Source of the DNA: Theobroma cacao
Lineage: Eukaryota; Streptophyta; Magnoliopsida; Malvales; Malvaceae
Direction: 5' to 3'
Length of the DNA: 64,000 nucleotides
NCBI RefSeq assembly: GCF_000208745.1
Contig: NC_030856.1
Span: 11,762,954-11,826,953 of the forward strand
Shown piece by piece: positions 34,598 to 46,577 of this stretch. Position numbers and translations under genes: made by a program. Numbering within the stretch: the stretch's first letter is position 1; each line of letters starts with the position of its first letter. The notes under the pieces are model-generated. The model was given only the letters and a program-made list of their open reading frames with translations, had not been told where the DNA came from and did not search any database.

Positions 34598-37500
34598 ATA
34601 GATGAAAAGGTAGTTGTTGCAGATCATATTGAAGCTGCTAATGAACTCTTATTCATGGCCAACACTACTGTTGTTGCAAAAAGGAAAAACTTATGGTTAA
34701 TAGACAATGGTTGTTCCAATCACATGATAGGAGATGATCAAATCTTTACTACCTTCAATAGAAACTTCAAGGCAAAAATGGAGATTGGCAATAGACTTTA
34801 TTCAAAGATCATTGGCTCGGGAACGATAGCAGTGGAGACTTCATCTAGGACAAAGTTCTTATCAAAGATGTATTAAATTTCTGAGGTAACATAAAACTTG
34901 CTCCGCGTTGGGCAATTTCCTGAAAATCATCATGACTTGCTGTTTAAAGATAAGTTTTGCACAATCTTTGATCTCGCTGGTGAGAAAATGTTAATTGTAG
35001 AAATGAAGAATAACACTACTCTTCAGATTAGATGAACATTGAGCATAAAGAGTACTATAGTAGAGCTAGTGATACTGAGCTTTGGCTAGAAGGTTAGGTC
35101 ACATTAATTATGCCTCTTGTTAAAGGTATTTCAAGCATATTACCATCTGAACATGTTTGTGAGACTTGTATGCTAGGAAAACATAACAAACTTTTTTTTT
35201 TCCAAAGCCAAGTAATTGGAAAACCTATGACAAGCTCCGACTTGTTCATTTTGATGTTGGAGGACCCATGAGTACTCCTTGCTGAATGGTAGTCTTTAAT
35301 ATCTTATTTTCATATATGACTATACAAGGTTATCTTGGATTTTTTTTTTTTGAAGCAAAATCTAAAGTGTACAACCATTTCATCAAATTTAAGGCCTTAG
35401 TTGAGAATGAATCTGAACAAACCTTAAAGATTCTAAAGACAGACAATGGGTCAAAGAATTGCTCAAATGAATTTAAAAGTTACTTAACTCTTAAAAAGAT
35501 CAAACACCAATTGATAGTACCCTATAATCCTCAACAAAATAGGGTCTGTGAGAGAAAGAATCAAACCATTATTGAGATGGCTCACTGTTTACTTTATGAG
35601 AAAGGATTGTCTAAGTCTTTCTGGGTAGAGACAGTCAATGTTGCAGTGAGTTTACTTAATCTATTTCCAACCAGAGCACTTTAGTGTAAAAATGCTTATG
35701 AGGCTTGTTGTGGCTCAAAACCATTTATCACTCATCTAAAAGTCTCTGGTTGTACTTGTTTTGCTAAAATTCATGATGACAAAGGATTAAGCTTGATCCC
35801 AAGTCTCAAGAAACAATTCATCTTGGATTTAGTGAAACTTCCAATGGGTAACAATTGTACAATGTTGACTGCAAGAAATTTATTATGTGCAGAGATGTCA
35901 AATTTGATGAGGATCTTAGATGGAGTTAGGAGAAGAACACTATTGAAAATTTAGACAACTTAAACATTGTTGGTGATGTTTTCTTGCATTAAGATAATCA
36001 ATTAGATGATGAAGAAGATTAGAATTTAGTTGTCAGAGGAATGAGAACACTACAAGATATATACAACAGATGTAATGCTGCCATTGTTGAGCCTACAACT
36101 TACACTAAGGCTAATGAGAATGATGAATGGAAGAAAGCAAAGAACACAGAGACGGAAATGATCAAGAAGAATGGTACTTGGTTACTAGTTGACAGGCCTG
36201 CTAATCAGAAGGTTATTGGTGTCAAGTGGGTTTATAGAACCAAACTCAGTGCAAATGGATTAGTAAACAAACTAAAAACTAGGTTGTGCATGGATTAGTA
36301 AACAAACTAAAAACTAGGCTAGTGGTCAAAGGAAATTCACAAGTTTATGGGGTTGATTTCTTTGAGATATTTGCCCCAGTAACAAGACATGATACTATAA
36401 ACTCTTAACAACTCTAGCTACTACGGAAAGTTGGAAAATTTTGCACCTTTATATCAAGTCTGCGTTCCTAAATGGTGTCATCACTGAAGATATATATGTT
36501 GAACAACCTGAAGGCTTTGTGTAAATGGGAAAGGAAGACAAAGTTTGCAAGCTTGTTAAAGCTCTTTTACAAGTTGAAACAAGCTCCAAGGGCCTCGTCT
36601 GAGAGAATTGACAATTATCAAGTGAGAAAAGGTTTCATACGCAATATAAATGAACCCATTTTGTATGTGAAGAACATTAATGGCTTTGTAACTCTTATAG
36701 TCTCGCTCTATGTCAATGACCTTCTTTTGACAGGGCCAGACAGTTATGTTTTAAATGATTTCAAGACGCAAATGAAACTTGAATTCAATATGACAGATTT
36801 GGGGGAGACGAGTTATTTTCTTAATACGGAATTTATACCATCTCCTAAGTTTATTTACATTCATCAAAGTAAGGAGCTTTTGAAAAGGTTTAATATGGAA
36901 GCTTGTAAAATGGTTGATACACCATTAGTCTCAAATGCAAAGTTCTATTGCAATGATGAAGCTCCTACTGCTATAAGCACAACTTACAAATGCTTAATTA
37001 GGAGTTTGCTATATTTAACAGCTTCTAAGCTTGATATTATGTATTTTGCAAGTGTGTTATCGAGACATATGCAAGCACCATTTGAGATTCACTTCTTCGC
37101 TGTCAAAAGGGTGCTTAGGTACATCAAAGGAACCACTGGTTATGGTCTTAAATTTAGTAAGAATGAAAGTAAAGAATTGGTTGGCTGCTGTGATAGCGAT
37201 TGGGCAAAATGCCTTGATGATTCAAAGAACACAAGCGGGTTTTGTTTCTCATTTGGAAGTGTAGCTTTCTCATGGAACTTCAAGAAACAGGGTATGTTAG
37301 CCTAATCTTCTATCAAGGCGAAGTACATCGCCAGTTTCTGCTGCCAATCATGTTTTGTGGCTAAGGAAAATTCTTGGTGTTTTGGGGTTTAAATAGAAAG
37401 AAGGAATTGTATTGTGGCTTGATAATCAATTAGCAATAGCCATTACCAAGAATCCTGTGCAATATGAAGGAACAAAGCATATTTGAGTCAAATTCACTCC

Positions 37501-37653
37501 ATCAAAAAAATAGTGAAGAATGAGGAAATTGCAGTGAAACACTACAACACAAATGAATAACTTGCAGACACCCTTACTAAGGGCTTAAGTAAAGAAAAAT
37601 TTGCTTATCTAAGATCAAATTTGGGCTTTTGTAAGATAGAAACCAAGGAGGTG
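34598..37653 (+). pseudogene. Copia pol: protease, integrase, RT, RNase H (3' half of the split element)
   Basis: The order is that of Ty1/Copia. Protease has LWLIDNGCSNHM (about 34690-34726, the usual DSG is DNG). The integrase zinc finger is broken (GHINY ... CETCMLGK, 35100-35190). The integrase core has LKTDNGSKN and VCERKNQTIIEMAH (35430-35580). RT starts with AKNTETEMIKKNGTWLLVD (36130-36200) and has the active box LYVNDLLL at about 36706 (normally YVDD). RNase H ends with CDSDWAKCLDDSKNTSGFCF (37190-37250). Several stops and frameshifts interrupt it and part of RT is duplicated (36270-36320). It is dead. Together with 26646-28125 it forms an element of about 4.8 kb plus insertion. Confidence 0.92.
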
Positions 37654-37952
37654 TGTTGAGAGTGGTTTCCATCTTTGCATTGAGTTTAAAGACAGTCTAA
37701 CAGTGACGTCCCTGCATCAAAAACAAACTTTAAATGAGAAAGATGAAGTCACGTGCCTCCTACCACGTGACCTACCTATTGTCTTATTCCTCTTTTTATA
37801 TTTTTAAAGGTTTCTTTATTTTTCCTGGCTATTTCCTTTTTTTCTGACGATAATACTATGGTGGCACCATGATGCTACGGGGAGTGGCCTAGGATTTCCT
37901 GTACAAAGATACCAAACCCATAGGGTCACGTGCCAAACAATCACTCTCAACA
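37654..37952 (+). mobile_element. 3' LTR of the plus-strand Copia
   Basis: It follows a purine tract (aaaccaaggaggtg) and begins TGTTGAGAGTG. It ends CACTCTCAACA, a perfect 11-bp inverted copy of its start. It matches the 5' LTR over most of its 299 bp, but is shorter at the 3' end. No TSD agrees with the 5' flank (GGTTA on the left, TAAAG on the right). Confidence 0.78.
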
Positions 37953-38029
37953 TAAAGTGTTCATATGTGACTCTATCGCATTGATGTATCACCTCATTCC
38001 ACACTAGCAAAGATGCAGATTTACCTGAG

Positions 38030-38365
38030 GAAAAGACAACAATCAAGCAGAGGCTTGGTGACGGTGGAGGAGTGGCCTCTTTGTTTAACAAGCTTTGCAC
38101 AAACATTATCAAATTAAGGACTCGGTGACCGACAATACTCTCTTCGATTTGCAGAGCTGAATGCAAACTACGAACAGCCTTGGCACAGCAGGAAAGCAGC
38201 ATTAAGGCATAAGATTTCAGCACATCTTGGAGAAATGCTTCTACAATTGCTGCAATTTTGTTCCTTGTGCTTACTCTGGTGCAAACCATATTGTCAATGT
38301 TGGCTATGTAGCTTCCAACCTATAAACTATGTTTGCAATAAGTTGCTGCATCATGTACGCAGTTT
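38030..38365 (-). pseudogene. Possible B-box (CONSTANS-like) zinc-finger relic
   Basis: In minus-strand frames broken by stops, Cys/His spacing like that of plant B-box proteins appears. CVHDAATYCK is followed by ANIDNMVC, then HKEQNCSNCRSISPRCAEIL with CLNAAFLLCQGC, then a Ser/Arg-rich stretch. That would be the end of one B-box and most of a second. In-frame stops (after CQGCS, after KHSL) mean it cannot encode a full protein. A donor-like TCAG|GTAAAT lies near 38030. An alternative 157-codon frame (38289-37816) crosses the same bases but has no family resemblance. The assignment rests on motif spacing alone and may be wrong. Confidence 0.33.
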
Positions 38366-38369
38366 GGTA

Positions 38370-38890
38370 GTTCTTGCAATAGAATTTGAGTTTGTGTTCT
38401 TTATTGGTGTCTTTTTGTGTATTATACACCTTTATAACCCTGTCTTAACGTATGAGTTCACGCTTAGGTGCTTTCTTCTTATATTTAGATGATAACCTTT
38501 AGATTCCTTGTGTTTTGACTCAAAGGTGTACTTTTCTAAGAGTAAGGTATGCATGTTTTGACACAAGTATTCTAATTTCAAATAAGCTTACAGTGCAGAA
38601 GTCAATGGCAGCATGTTTGGGGATTGATGATGTCGATGGTATTAACAGAGATATTGATACTCCATAGAATTTTGGAAGTATTGTGAATTTGGATATTAAC
38701 AGAAGCAAGAAAGAGAAGGAAATTATGGTTGGAGGTGATGGCTTCATAAGAAATCTTTACACTGTTTTCAACAGTGATTCAATCAACCTTCTCCATATAT
38801 ATATATTTGAAAATAACATTAAATTATATACGAGTATTATAAATGCATTATCAACAAAAATTCAATAGAAGTAAGTAAACTTCAATTTTA
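38370..38890. other. Downstream flank of the bZIP-like gene
   Basis: This is 3' of the bZIP-like stop codon. Short open frames on both strands have no recognisable content, and no gene is supported. Confidence 0.4.
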
Positions 38891-38896
38891 CTTGTT

Positions 38897-41800
38897 CTAA
38901 CAACTATCATTGGCAATCTTCTCACATAGAGCACCATTTTGCACCCTGAGTACCATATTTTCAATTCGCAGGCTTCCATTCTCCTTTATAAGCTGTGATG
39001 AGTAATCCTTAATGTCGACTTCATTCCTCAATCTAACATTTTCATCTTTGAGGTTTTGATTTTCATGTTGAAGGTCAGGGTTGGCCTACAAAGAAATCGA
39101 AAGATGATAAGGATCCACATATACTTGTGAGTAACAATTTGTTGTTATTATTATTTTGAAAATTTTTATTTTTTTATAAAAACAAAGAAGCTACAGTTAA
39201 AATTTAAAAGTATACAAACAAAACAAGTTTACGCAAACTTCCGAGCTCAAGTCGCTACTAGTGTTAATCTTAAGAAGTAAAGGTGGGAGTGAAGGGAAGA
39301 ATTTTGTTTTGACAAAACCAAGATAAAGGATATATTAATAAAAAAAATCTAAATACAAGAGTATTAAAGTTAAATTAAATGATAATTTCAGTCATAAAAA
39401 AATGTAAATATCTTTTTAGGATTAAAAGAAACTTATTGGATATATAAAATATTGAATACAATTAGTCTAACAAATAAATTCTTTCAAAAGATAAAGAATA
39501 GAAGTTACACAAGGTTTTAAAAGGATTGAGGTTTAAAAAAGAAAAGCTTGGTAGGAAATAAAAAAAAATCCTTGTAATTTACAATTGATTTTATGTGCAC
39601 AACAACATATATAGTAACTAGTTGAACTTCTTTTTAATTGCATTTTCTTTGTCTACATAAAAAGTAGTTTGACATAATAATTAATGCCAACATGCATGTT
39701 TAATTAATTGAAAAAACAAATTCACTATAAGGTAACAAAAAAAGCATTGGAAACAGGTAATTTTTTTTTTTTTTGAAAGGAAAGAAAATCAAATTATTTT
39801 GATTGAATCTAAGAGCAACAACCATCAAATTTACCATACTAAAAATTCCTAAAGAGGGGCCAAATTATAAGTTCTTGGAGAGACAAAATAAGGTTTTATC
39901 ATTTTTTGAGAGAGAATATACAAAAGGTTGAGGGAACTTTAAGGAGCCAAGGGGAGAAGTTCAGGTCCTAAAAGATATATTCAGAAGGTATGAAATCGCA
40001 TCTGGACAGAAGATAAATCTAGAAAAATCAGATCTGGTGTTCAGCAGGAATACAAGGAATGAGGAGCAAGCAATGGTATGTCAAATGTTGGGCATGAATA
40101 ATGATCATTAGGGAGGCAAATACCTAGGGATGCCATTAATAGGAGGTGGGTCTAAAAAACAGATATTCCAATTTGTCAAGGAGAAGATTACAAGGAGAAT
40201 ATCAAATTGGAAGAACAAACTGTTGTCCATTGCAGGCAGGCAATTCCCACTTATATAATGAGCTGCTTCAAATTACCAGAGTCACTTTGTAATGAAATTA
40301 ACTCGGTGATTGCTAAATAGTGGTGGGGTGGGAATAAGAAGGACCACAAGATCCATTAGAAAAATTGGCAACACGTGTCTGTCAAAACATAGCGGAGGTA
40401 TGGGATTCAGGAATATACGAGCTTATAATCTGGCATTGTTAGCCAAGCAGGGTTGGCAGTTGTAGATGAAAGAAGACACACTGGCATTTAGAATGCTAAA
40501 AGAAAGATACTTTCCTAGTACTGATTTTATAAGTGCATTGATGGGGACTAACCCAATTTATATTTGGATAAGTTAGGGAGTCTCAATCCTTAATCAAAAA
40601 AGGCATGATGTGGAGAGTGGATAATGGAAGTGAAAACAGAGTGAGAGATGATTGTTGGGTTCCATATGACACTCCTAGACCCGTGCTTGTTTGTGAGGAT
40701 AGTGCGTCAGGAAATATGATGGCTAGTGAGTTAATTGATCAAAATTATGTCAGGTGGAATGAAGGTAAAATTAGAAGTTGCTTTGCAGATTATGAAAGTC
40801 AGCTTATAATATCAATTCCTTTGAGTTTTCGGATGCCTAATGATAAGCAAATTTGGTTTGATAGCAAAGATGGTGCATATACGGTAAAAACTGGTTATCG
40901 ATTGCAAAGCTCTAATATGTTTAAGATGGGTAGTGGCTCTTCAAATAGAAATCCAACGACTGTCTGAAAGAAGCTGTGGAGCTTTAAGGTTCCTAGGAAA
41001 ATTATTTTATTTACATGGAGCGCTATTAAAGGAATTTTACCTACGAGGGCAGCTTTAATACAAAGGAAGCTTAATGTGGAACCATCATGTCCCTTTGTGT
41101 GGAGGAAGTAGAAACATATTTTCACTGCTTGTGCTATTGTCAGTATGCAAGAGCTCCTTGTCTTTATTCTAAGCGGGGATTTCGGGATATTAAAGAGCAT
41201 TTTGATTCGGCTGCTGATTGGATACTTTGGCTTGTATTGAATGTTGAAATACTGGATGCAGAAGAAATAATTTGTGTATTATGGGCTTTATGGAAGGCTA
41301 GGAATTTGCTGGTTTTCAAAGTGCAGAAAATGGATCCTATGGCTGTTGTGGAGATGGGGTGTGACATTTGCAGGGAATTTTGGAGTGCCAACAAGTTGAG
41401 TGGTATAAATGAAGAAATGATAACAGGAATTCATGATCACTGGAGAAGAGCTGTAGGAAATAAATTAAACACTGATGCTGTGATCTTTGTCAATAATGGA
41501 GTAAAAATTATGGAAGCAGGATTTGTCTTGCGAGATGCTTATGGTGAGATGATTTGGGCAGGTTGAGCAAAGTTTAATTTTGGTGGTAAGGTTGAGGATG
41601 CAGAGTTACCGTCCCTGGATGATATGCAGTAGAGAAAATATGGGAATAACAGAGGTGGAGTTAGACAACGTGACGGTGGTGAATCAGCTAAATGAGAAGA
41701 AATTTTCTGGTGCTCTAGGAAATATCTTCAAGACTGCACTGATTATACGGAGAAGGTGAATTGCAGAAAAGTTTCTCAATGCCTAAGGAGACTGAACCCT

Positions 41801-44158
41801 GTTGCTCACCTTATGGCCCAGCATGTAAAAGTAAACAGTGAGGATCATGTGTTGTGGAGAAGATGTGCAGAGTTACCGAGCAAAATCAAAGAGTGCCTGC
41901 TAAAAGACGAGGAAGCTTCATAGTTTACAAACGGGTGATGGGTTTTGGGAATGTTCCTAGTGATTTGCATGGTTAAGTACTCTTTTCTACTTACCCTTGG
42001 TTTTTATCCCAATGGGTTGTTTCAAGGGTAGGTTTTTTACAAGGCTTACTTGCTGTGCAAGGGGAACAAATGTGGGATATAGGGGTCTGATGTTCTTGAA
42101 ATGTAATTTTGTTAATATCTCGCATTGTGACATGTGATTGGTGATTAATGAAATGCACTATATTCGCAGCAAAAAAAATTAATTATAAACAAATCAAACC
42201 ATATCAGTTAGCTAACCCTGAGAAATCAAGAAAAAGCAAATATATCTTTTCCCCAATATGAATCTGCATAATACTACAGACTATATTAAACAAATAAGTA
42301 AGACATATCTCATTAAGGAAAAGAAAGGGGAAACAAAAAACTTCAGAGAACAACTAAGGCAGAGAGAGGCACTTACTAGAAGTTCTGATGAAAGTATCTG
42401 TACCAGAATATTTTGCTTCTCATGCTCAAACTTCGTATTATTGAGATCATTTCTAAGTTGTTTAATCTCTTCTGCTTGTGATTCTAAAGTTTGATTCATC
42501 AAAGCATTTTCCCCCTTTAAAGATTCATTCTCCTTCTCCAAATGTTCATTTTCTTCACCAAGTGCCTCTAGATTGTCCTTCATTTCCATTCTCTGTTTCT
42601 GTAAGTGAGAAATTAAAGATTTTAAATGAGACATACCATAAGAACTGAACAAAAGATAACAAAAAGGAATAATATTTCACCTTGCATCTTTCTCTGTAAT
42701 CTCTATCCCTCTGTCTTTTCCTTGCAACCTTGTCATCTGTCAAAACTTCAGCATCATTTATTTTGGACCTTCTACTTAAGGATATATCTAAACCTTGCTG
42801 CCCTAAGTGCATGTTTGCTTCATTAATATACGCCATCATACTAGATGTTGCATGTTGATCATATTGTTGTCCAGTAAACTGAGTGCCAGTTGTCTGATTT
42901 AGCATTGATGGATCAAAAGACAGTAGTGAATCGATAGAATTCAATAATTCCGGTGAAGGAATTTCCATTTTCACTGTCAGTAGAACAAAAAACAAGATAT
43001 GTGTTATATTAAGCATTTGACTCAATGTTAAGTGCATATACCCCCTGTTGCAAAAAAAAAAAACCGATTCAAATACCAGTCCCTAAAAATTAAAAAAAAA
43101 AACCAAAATATAGCAATATAGTTTATTAAGTTGTACACCAGCAAGGAGGATAGAAATAGATAACCCAAAATCCAATAAAGTACTTGGACTCAATTGGGAT
43201 GAAATGGTAGGCAAGAGCTTCCAAAGATTTCATTCTCCTAGTAAATAGTAATGTAACCGATATGTTGTGAAATACTGCAATGGAAACTTGGGTTAGGAAT
43301 TGCAGCTAATAGTGTAACAAACAAACATGCAGATTTTTAAAGCTTATAAAGTTAAAGATTCCTCAGAACATATGAACTTTTATTGGGGAATTTCACCAAA
43401 CATTTTGAGTCGAATTATTCCAATTTCTAATTTGGTTTAGTTCTTCTCTTCCAGAAAGTCGCTGGGTTCTCATTAATTTATTCTTTTACTAATTAGAAAG
43501 AATTATTGATTTAGATATCTATATATATACACGCGAAAGAGGCTTTTGTGAGGATTTCATAACAAGATCATAGAAATTAAGATTTGGGGAAAAGGAGAAA
43601 AAAAAAGAACCAAGATCAATACTTTTGATAGGCACAGATGTGATCAGATATGATCATGCTAGAATTATTATAATTCATGTATAATCGGTTACGCTTATCA
43701 ATCTTATTATATGATACCCTTTTCACTAATTCTAACAGACAAAAAGAGATAAAGTGTCATCCTCCAAAAAAACATTAAAATTTTAATTAAAATAAACATT
43801 TATATATATAAAAGAATTAAAAACAAAAACAAAAAAATTTCCCAAAAAAAAATTTCTTTACAAATTGAAAGGCGTTTTTGGAACTGAAAATAAATTATGG
43901 GAGAAGGGGCAGTTCTCGATTTGAAAGAGAATGGCAGATTAAAAAATATCTCAGTTTCTGAAAATCAAGCATAAAATTCAATAAAAGCTATCAACAAATA
44001 GACAAGCATAAAATTGGAAACATTTAAAACTTACAACTTGCTTCAAGATCTTGATAGGAGTTCGTCCCATCGGAACTTGGTTCCCCAAAATCCTCCATCG
44101 ACGAACTGCTACTAAAAAATGCTTTGGGATCGATCTCTTCAAACCCTGTTCCAACCAT
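38897..44158 (-). CDS. bZIP-like transcription factor, four exons, 275 aa
   Basis: Minus-strand exons: 44158-44035, 42973-42681, 42598-42377 and 39085-38897. They give 828 nt with an uninterrupted frame and consensus junctions (GTT|GTAAGT, CAG|TGAA, AAG|GTGAAA, CAG|AAAC, CTA|GTAAGT, TAG|GCC). The N-terminus ([15 protein letters not shown]) is Ser/Asp-rich and acidic, as in activation domains. [13 protein letters not shown] begins the second exon's conserved part. Basic region: [20 protein letters not shown], about residues 123-142. It is followed by a heptad-rich coiled coil ([20 protein letters not shown] ...) to the C-terminus. The basic region lacks the classic N-x7-R with SAxxSR spacing, so DNA binding may be atypical. 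A TATA box lies at 44280-44271. The last intron (42376-39086, 3.3 kb) holds a LINE on the opposite strand. It is probably a nuclear dimeric regulator; its target is unknown. Confidence 0.78.
39761..39905 (-). mobile_element. 3' end of a minus-strand LINE or SINE with poly(A)
   Basis: T14 at 39761-39774 is the poly(A) tail of a minus-strand element whose 3' UTR reads 'ttcaatcaaaataatttgat' and 'ttttctttcctttc', a style common in plant LINEs. It lies directly before the plus-strand LINE. Where one ends and the other begins (about 39900) is not certain. Confidence 0.5.
39906..42178 (+). pseudogene. 5'-truncated LINE (RT end, zf-RVT, RNase H) in the bZIP-like gene's intron
   Basis: The plus strand encodes the C-terminal part of a plant L1-type ORF2 with stops and frameshifts. 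RT end: [20 protein letters not shown] and [20 protein letters not shown] (39960-40160). Then the linker [17 protein letters not shown]. The zinc-binding zf-RVT region has [20 protein letters not shown] and, across a frameshift, [20 protein letters not shown] plus [15 protein letters not shown] (40605-41150). An RNase H-like domain follows ([20 protein letters not shown], 41450-41560). It ends in a 3' UTR and A8 (42171-42178). It is antisense to the host gene, inside the last intron. Confidence 0.87.
42179..42376. other. Intron 3 of the bZIP-like gene, part next to exon 3
   Basis: A/T-rich intronic sequence lies between the LINE poly(A) and the donor of exon 3. No further feature is visible. 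Confidence 0.5.
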
Positions 44159-44270
44159 TGAGTTCAACAAAATAATTCTTGCCTATGAAAATGAGCTGCT
44201 GGGGTTTCAGTGGAAAAAGAAATTAGTACTTGCTGAGTTGTCTCTGGTAATTAACTTTTTTCTTTTTTCG

Positions 44271-44280
44271 TATATATAAT
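44271..44280 (-). promoter_or_regulatory. TATA box of the bZIP-like gene
   Basis: ATTATATATA on the minus strand lies 113 bp upstream of the ATG at 44158, a normal distance for a plant core promoter with an 80-nt leader. Confidence 0.55.
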
Positions 44281-44289
44281 TCTGCAAAA

Positions 44290-45054
44290 CATATCGAATC
44301 TTTTGGCAATTTGTTGAAAAGGACCGGTGAAAAGCTGCACTAATTTATTTATAAAGCAATGAAAAAGAACATGCATTGGAGTCAAAGACGGTGGTCTTTA
44401 TTAGTTAATTAGCTTCTTTATTTATCTGCATATTATTTATTTACTATTGAAAGAATTTATTGTTCGGAAAAATCAATATCTTCTCTTTCACGTCAAATGA
44501 ATCTAATTGTAATATGTTTTAAATAATCCTTTTAGTGATCTAAGACATCTAGAACAAAATGAGACCACCACATATTTTTTCTGCAAAGAATTAGAATGAA
44601 ATGTTCACACGTTTTAGAGTTCTTAGGGCTAAAATGCATTATCAATTCAATAAATGAGTTTAAAAGGGTTAGATACCTTGAGTAATGTGGGTTAATTTGA
44701 TGAAATGATTAATTAAACGTATATAAACGTGTCATATACGGGTTAAGTAGATTAATCCCTATAGGAAACATATCATTTCATGTCATAAACGGATTTACAT
44801 GATTATACAAAACTCAAACTCACTTAATTCTATGTTATGTTAGCTGATCTTTGTCAAAACTATAAGGTGTAATTTGGATCATAGTGCATTTTTCTTATGT
44901 GCAGTGGCGGGTTTAAGATTTTATATAAGAGGTGTAAAAGGTAATCATTTAAGGTCATGGATCGAGTCAATGATTTGATTGAGAGTAAAAATTAATCACT
45001 TTTAAAATAATTTTGAATTATAAAATAAAATTGCATTAACAATTTAAATATAAG
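44290..45054. other. Upstream region of the bZIP-like gene
   Basis: A/T-rich promoter-distal sequence. The piece 'agtggcgggtttaagatttt' near 44905 resembles a repeat end. No gene is supported. Confidence 0.4.
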
Positions 45055-45726
45055 TGTTAGATAAAGAAGCTTGTAGCACAACAACTAAAAAGAAGTGAAT
45101 TGCTTTTCAAAAAAAAAATCACTTTTCTTTGCAAACTGTTAAAGATAAAAACATTAAGCACTAAACTAGATCAACAATCAATATAAGTACAAAGAAAGAA
45201 AAGTAGAGCAAGTAAAGTTGAAAGAGAATAGAGAAAAAAACTCAACCATAATTTTTATAAAGGTTTGACCTCTCAATACCTATGTCCTCTTCCTTGATAT
45301 CACAAAGAGTTTAAATCCACTAACCAATGTCTTTCTCAACTAGATTCAAGTGTAACTTTAATAAGTAAGTGCCTTTTAAGAATCAAACACAACCTATCAA
45401 TGGATCACTACCTTTTCAAGGCTAAAACGCAACCTATCTACCTTTTTTAATAGAGGTATAACTAAGTTTACTTTTTCAAGGTTCAAGTATAACCTATGTG
45501 CCTTTTCAAGGAGGTATAACCTATCAACAGATTTGGTGTACAAGAGAATTAAGCGGATCAAGGAAAATAAGCTCAAGAACAAATACTCTTTTTTGAGAGG
45601 ATTTTGTAGAGTGAGAATGGTGTATACTTGAGAATGGAAGCTTTTCTGTCCTTTTTGAAGTGAAGATCTTTTTTTTTGTTTTTTTCTTTATTGGTTCTTT
45701 TCTCTCCTTGAAATAAAGTTCTTGGA

Positions 45727-45739
45727 GGTATTTATAGCC
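45727..45739 (-). promoter_or_regulatory. TATA box of the family A LTR fragment
   Basis: GGCTATAAATACC on the minus strand lies directly downstream of the palindrome array, the same arrangement as in LTR families A and D elsewhere in the window. Confidence 0.55.
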
Positions 45740-45794
45740 TCACTCAAAATCTACTTGTCAAAGAGAATGAGAATTCAAAATTTCAAACATTGAG

Positions 45795-46350
45795 GCCACT
45801 TGAATCAACTTTGTCATTCTTCTGGAATCAACCATTGCCAATATGAGAAGTGGATTCTTTTGTACCCTAGGGCATTCTATTTCCAAGGAATTGATTTTTC
45901 CATTCTTCACAAGTCGATTATTCCTGCTTTAATTTTGTGCCCGATGCCCTCTATTTTCCAAGAATCGATCACTATTCCACTGAGTACTCTATTTTTCTTG
46001 TACTTGAGCATCACTTTGAAATTTCAAATTTGTGTTTTCCCACTCAAAATATCCCCTTTTAGCTTCTTCAGCAAGTTTCCAACTTTTCTTAATTTTGCCT
46101 CAAGGAATTGATCATTGGAGACTTGAGAAGTCGATTCATTCTATTCAATGCTTCTTCTTTGTGCTTTTACATTCATAGGAATCAACTTTTGCTTTTTTAC
46201 AATTTGATTCTTTCAATCCAGTAGCTTTCTATTTTCAAAAAAATCAATGGTTACTTCTTTGACAAGTTGATTCCTTCTTATTACATAGAAGAAATATTGA
46301 TTTCCCTTTTGCTAGAATCGAGACTTCACTTTTTAGAAGTCAATTCTTCT
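45795..46350. repeat. Palindrome array GAATCGATTC, second occurrence
   Basis: Copies such as aagaatcgatcact, aaggaattgatttttc, gaagtcgattcatt, agaatcgagac and aagtcaattctt are distributed over 550 bp. The cluster lies about 60 bp upstream (minus sense) of TATAAATA at 45737-45729. Confidence 0.82.
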
Positions 46351-46461
46351 CTATTGGAACTTGTTTTTGAAGCATTCAAAGAATTTCATTTTTCACAAGT
46401 AGCTTTAAAACATTAAGGGATTGTCCTTCCATATCCAAACCATTCTTTTCAGTTCTAGTAC

Positions 46462-46577
46462 TGTGAAACTCGTACATTTTGTTGCTTGGACAATTAACTT
46501 GGTGAGCTTAGGAAATATTTTTGTTGACTTGAAAACCTCAATTTCATCCTTGAAATTTCATTAATAAAAGTCATGAA
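46462..46577 (+). mobile_element. 5' LTR remnant of the Tekay-type Gypsy
   Basis: About 116 bp match the start of the 3' LTR at 51065 (TGTGAAACTCG ..., 'ggacaattaacttggtgagc', 'ttgacttgaaaacctcaatt'). Immediately after it the sequence is late reverse transcriptase, so most of the LTR, gag, protease and RT were deleted. Confidence 0.82.

Larger units (their letters stand above)
45055..46460 (-). mobile_element. Truncated LTR, family A
   Basis: In minus orientation it carries the GAATCGATTC palindrome cluster (45795-46350), then GGCTATAAATACC at 45739-45727, then the 'accttgaaaaggc'-type repeats (45360-45530 in plus sense: 'ccttttcaagg'), the same order as in the 3211-6985 LTR. The end that should read TGTTAGCTTT is missing: at 46461 it abuts the 5' LTR fragment of the Tekay-type element. 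The left boundary near 45055 is tentative. Confidence 0.72.

Noticed and set aside
37816..38289. 157-codon minus-strand frame
   Set aside because: It crosses the Copia LTR boundary at 37952 and has no family resemblance; a different, broken frame gives the better (still weak) B-box reading.
39761..42178. Twin-primed (5'-inverted) LINE insertion
   Set aside because: The minus-strand part carries its own poly(A) end, so it is a 3' end rather than an inverted 5' part. Two separate insertions fit better.
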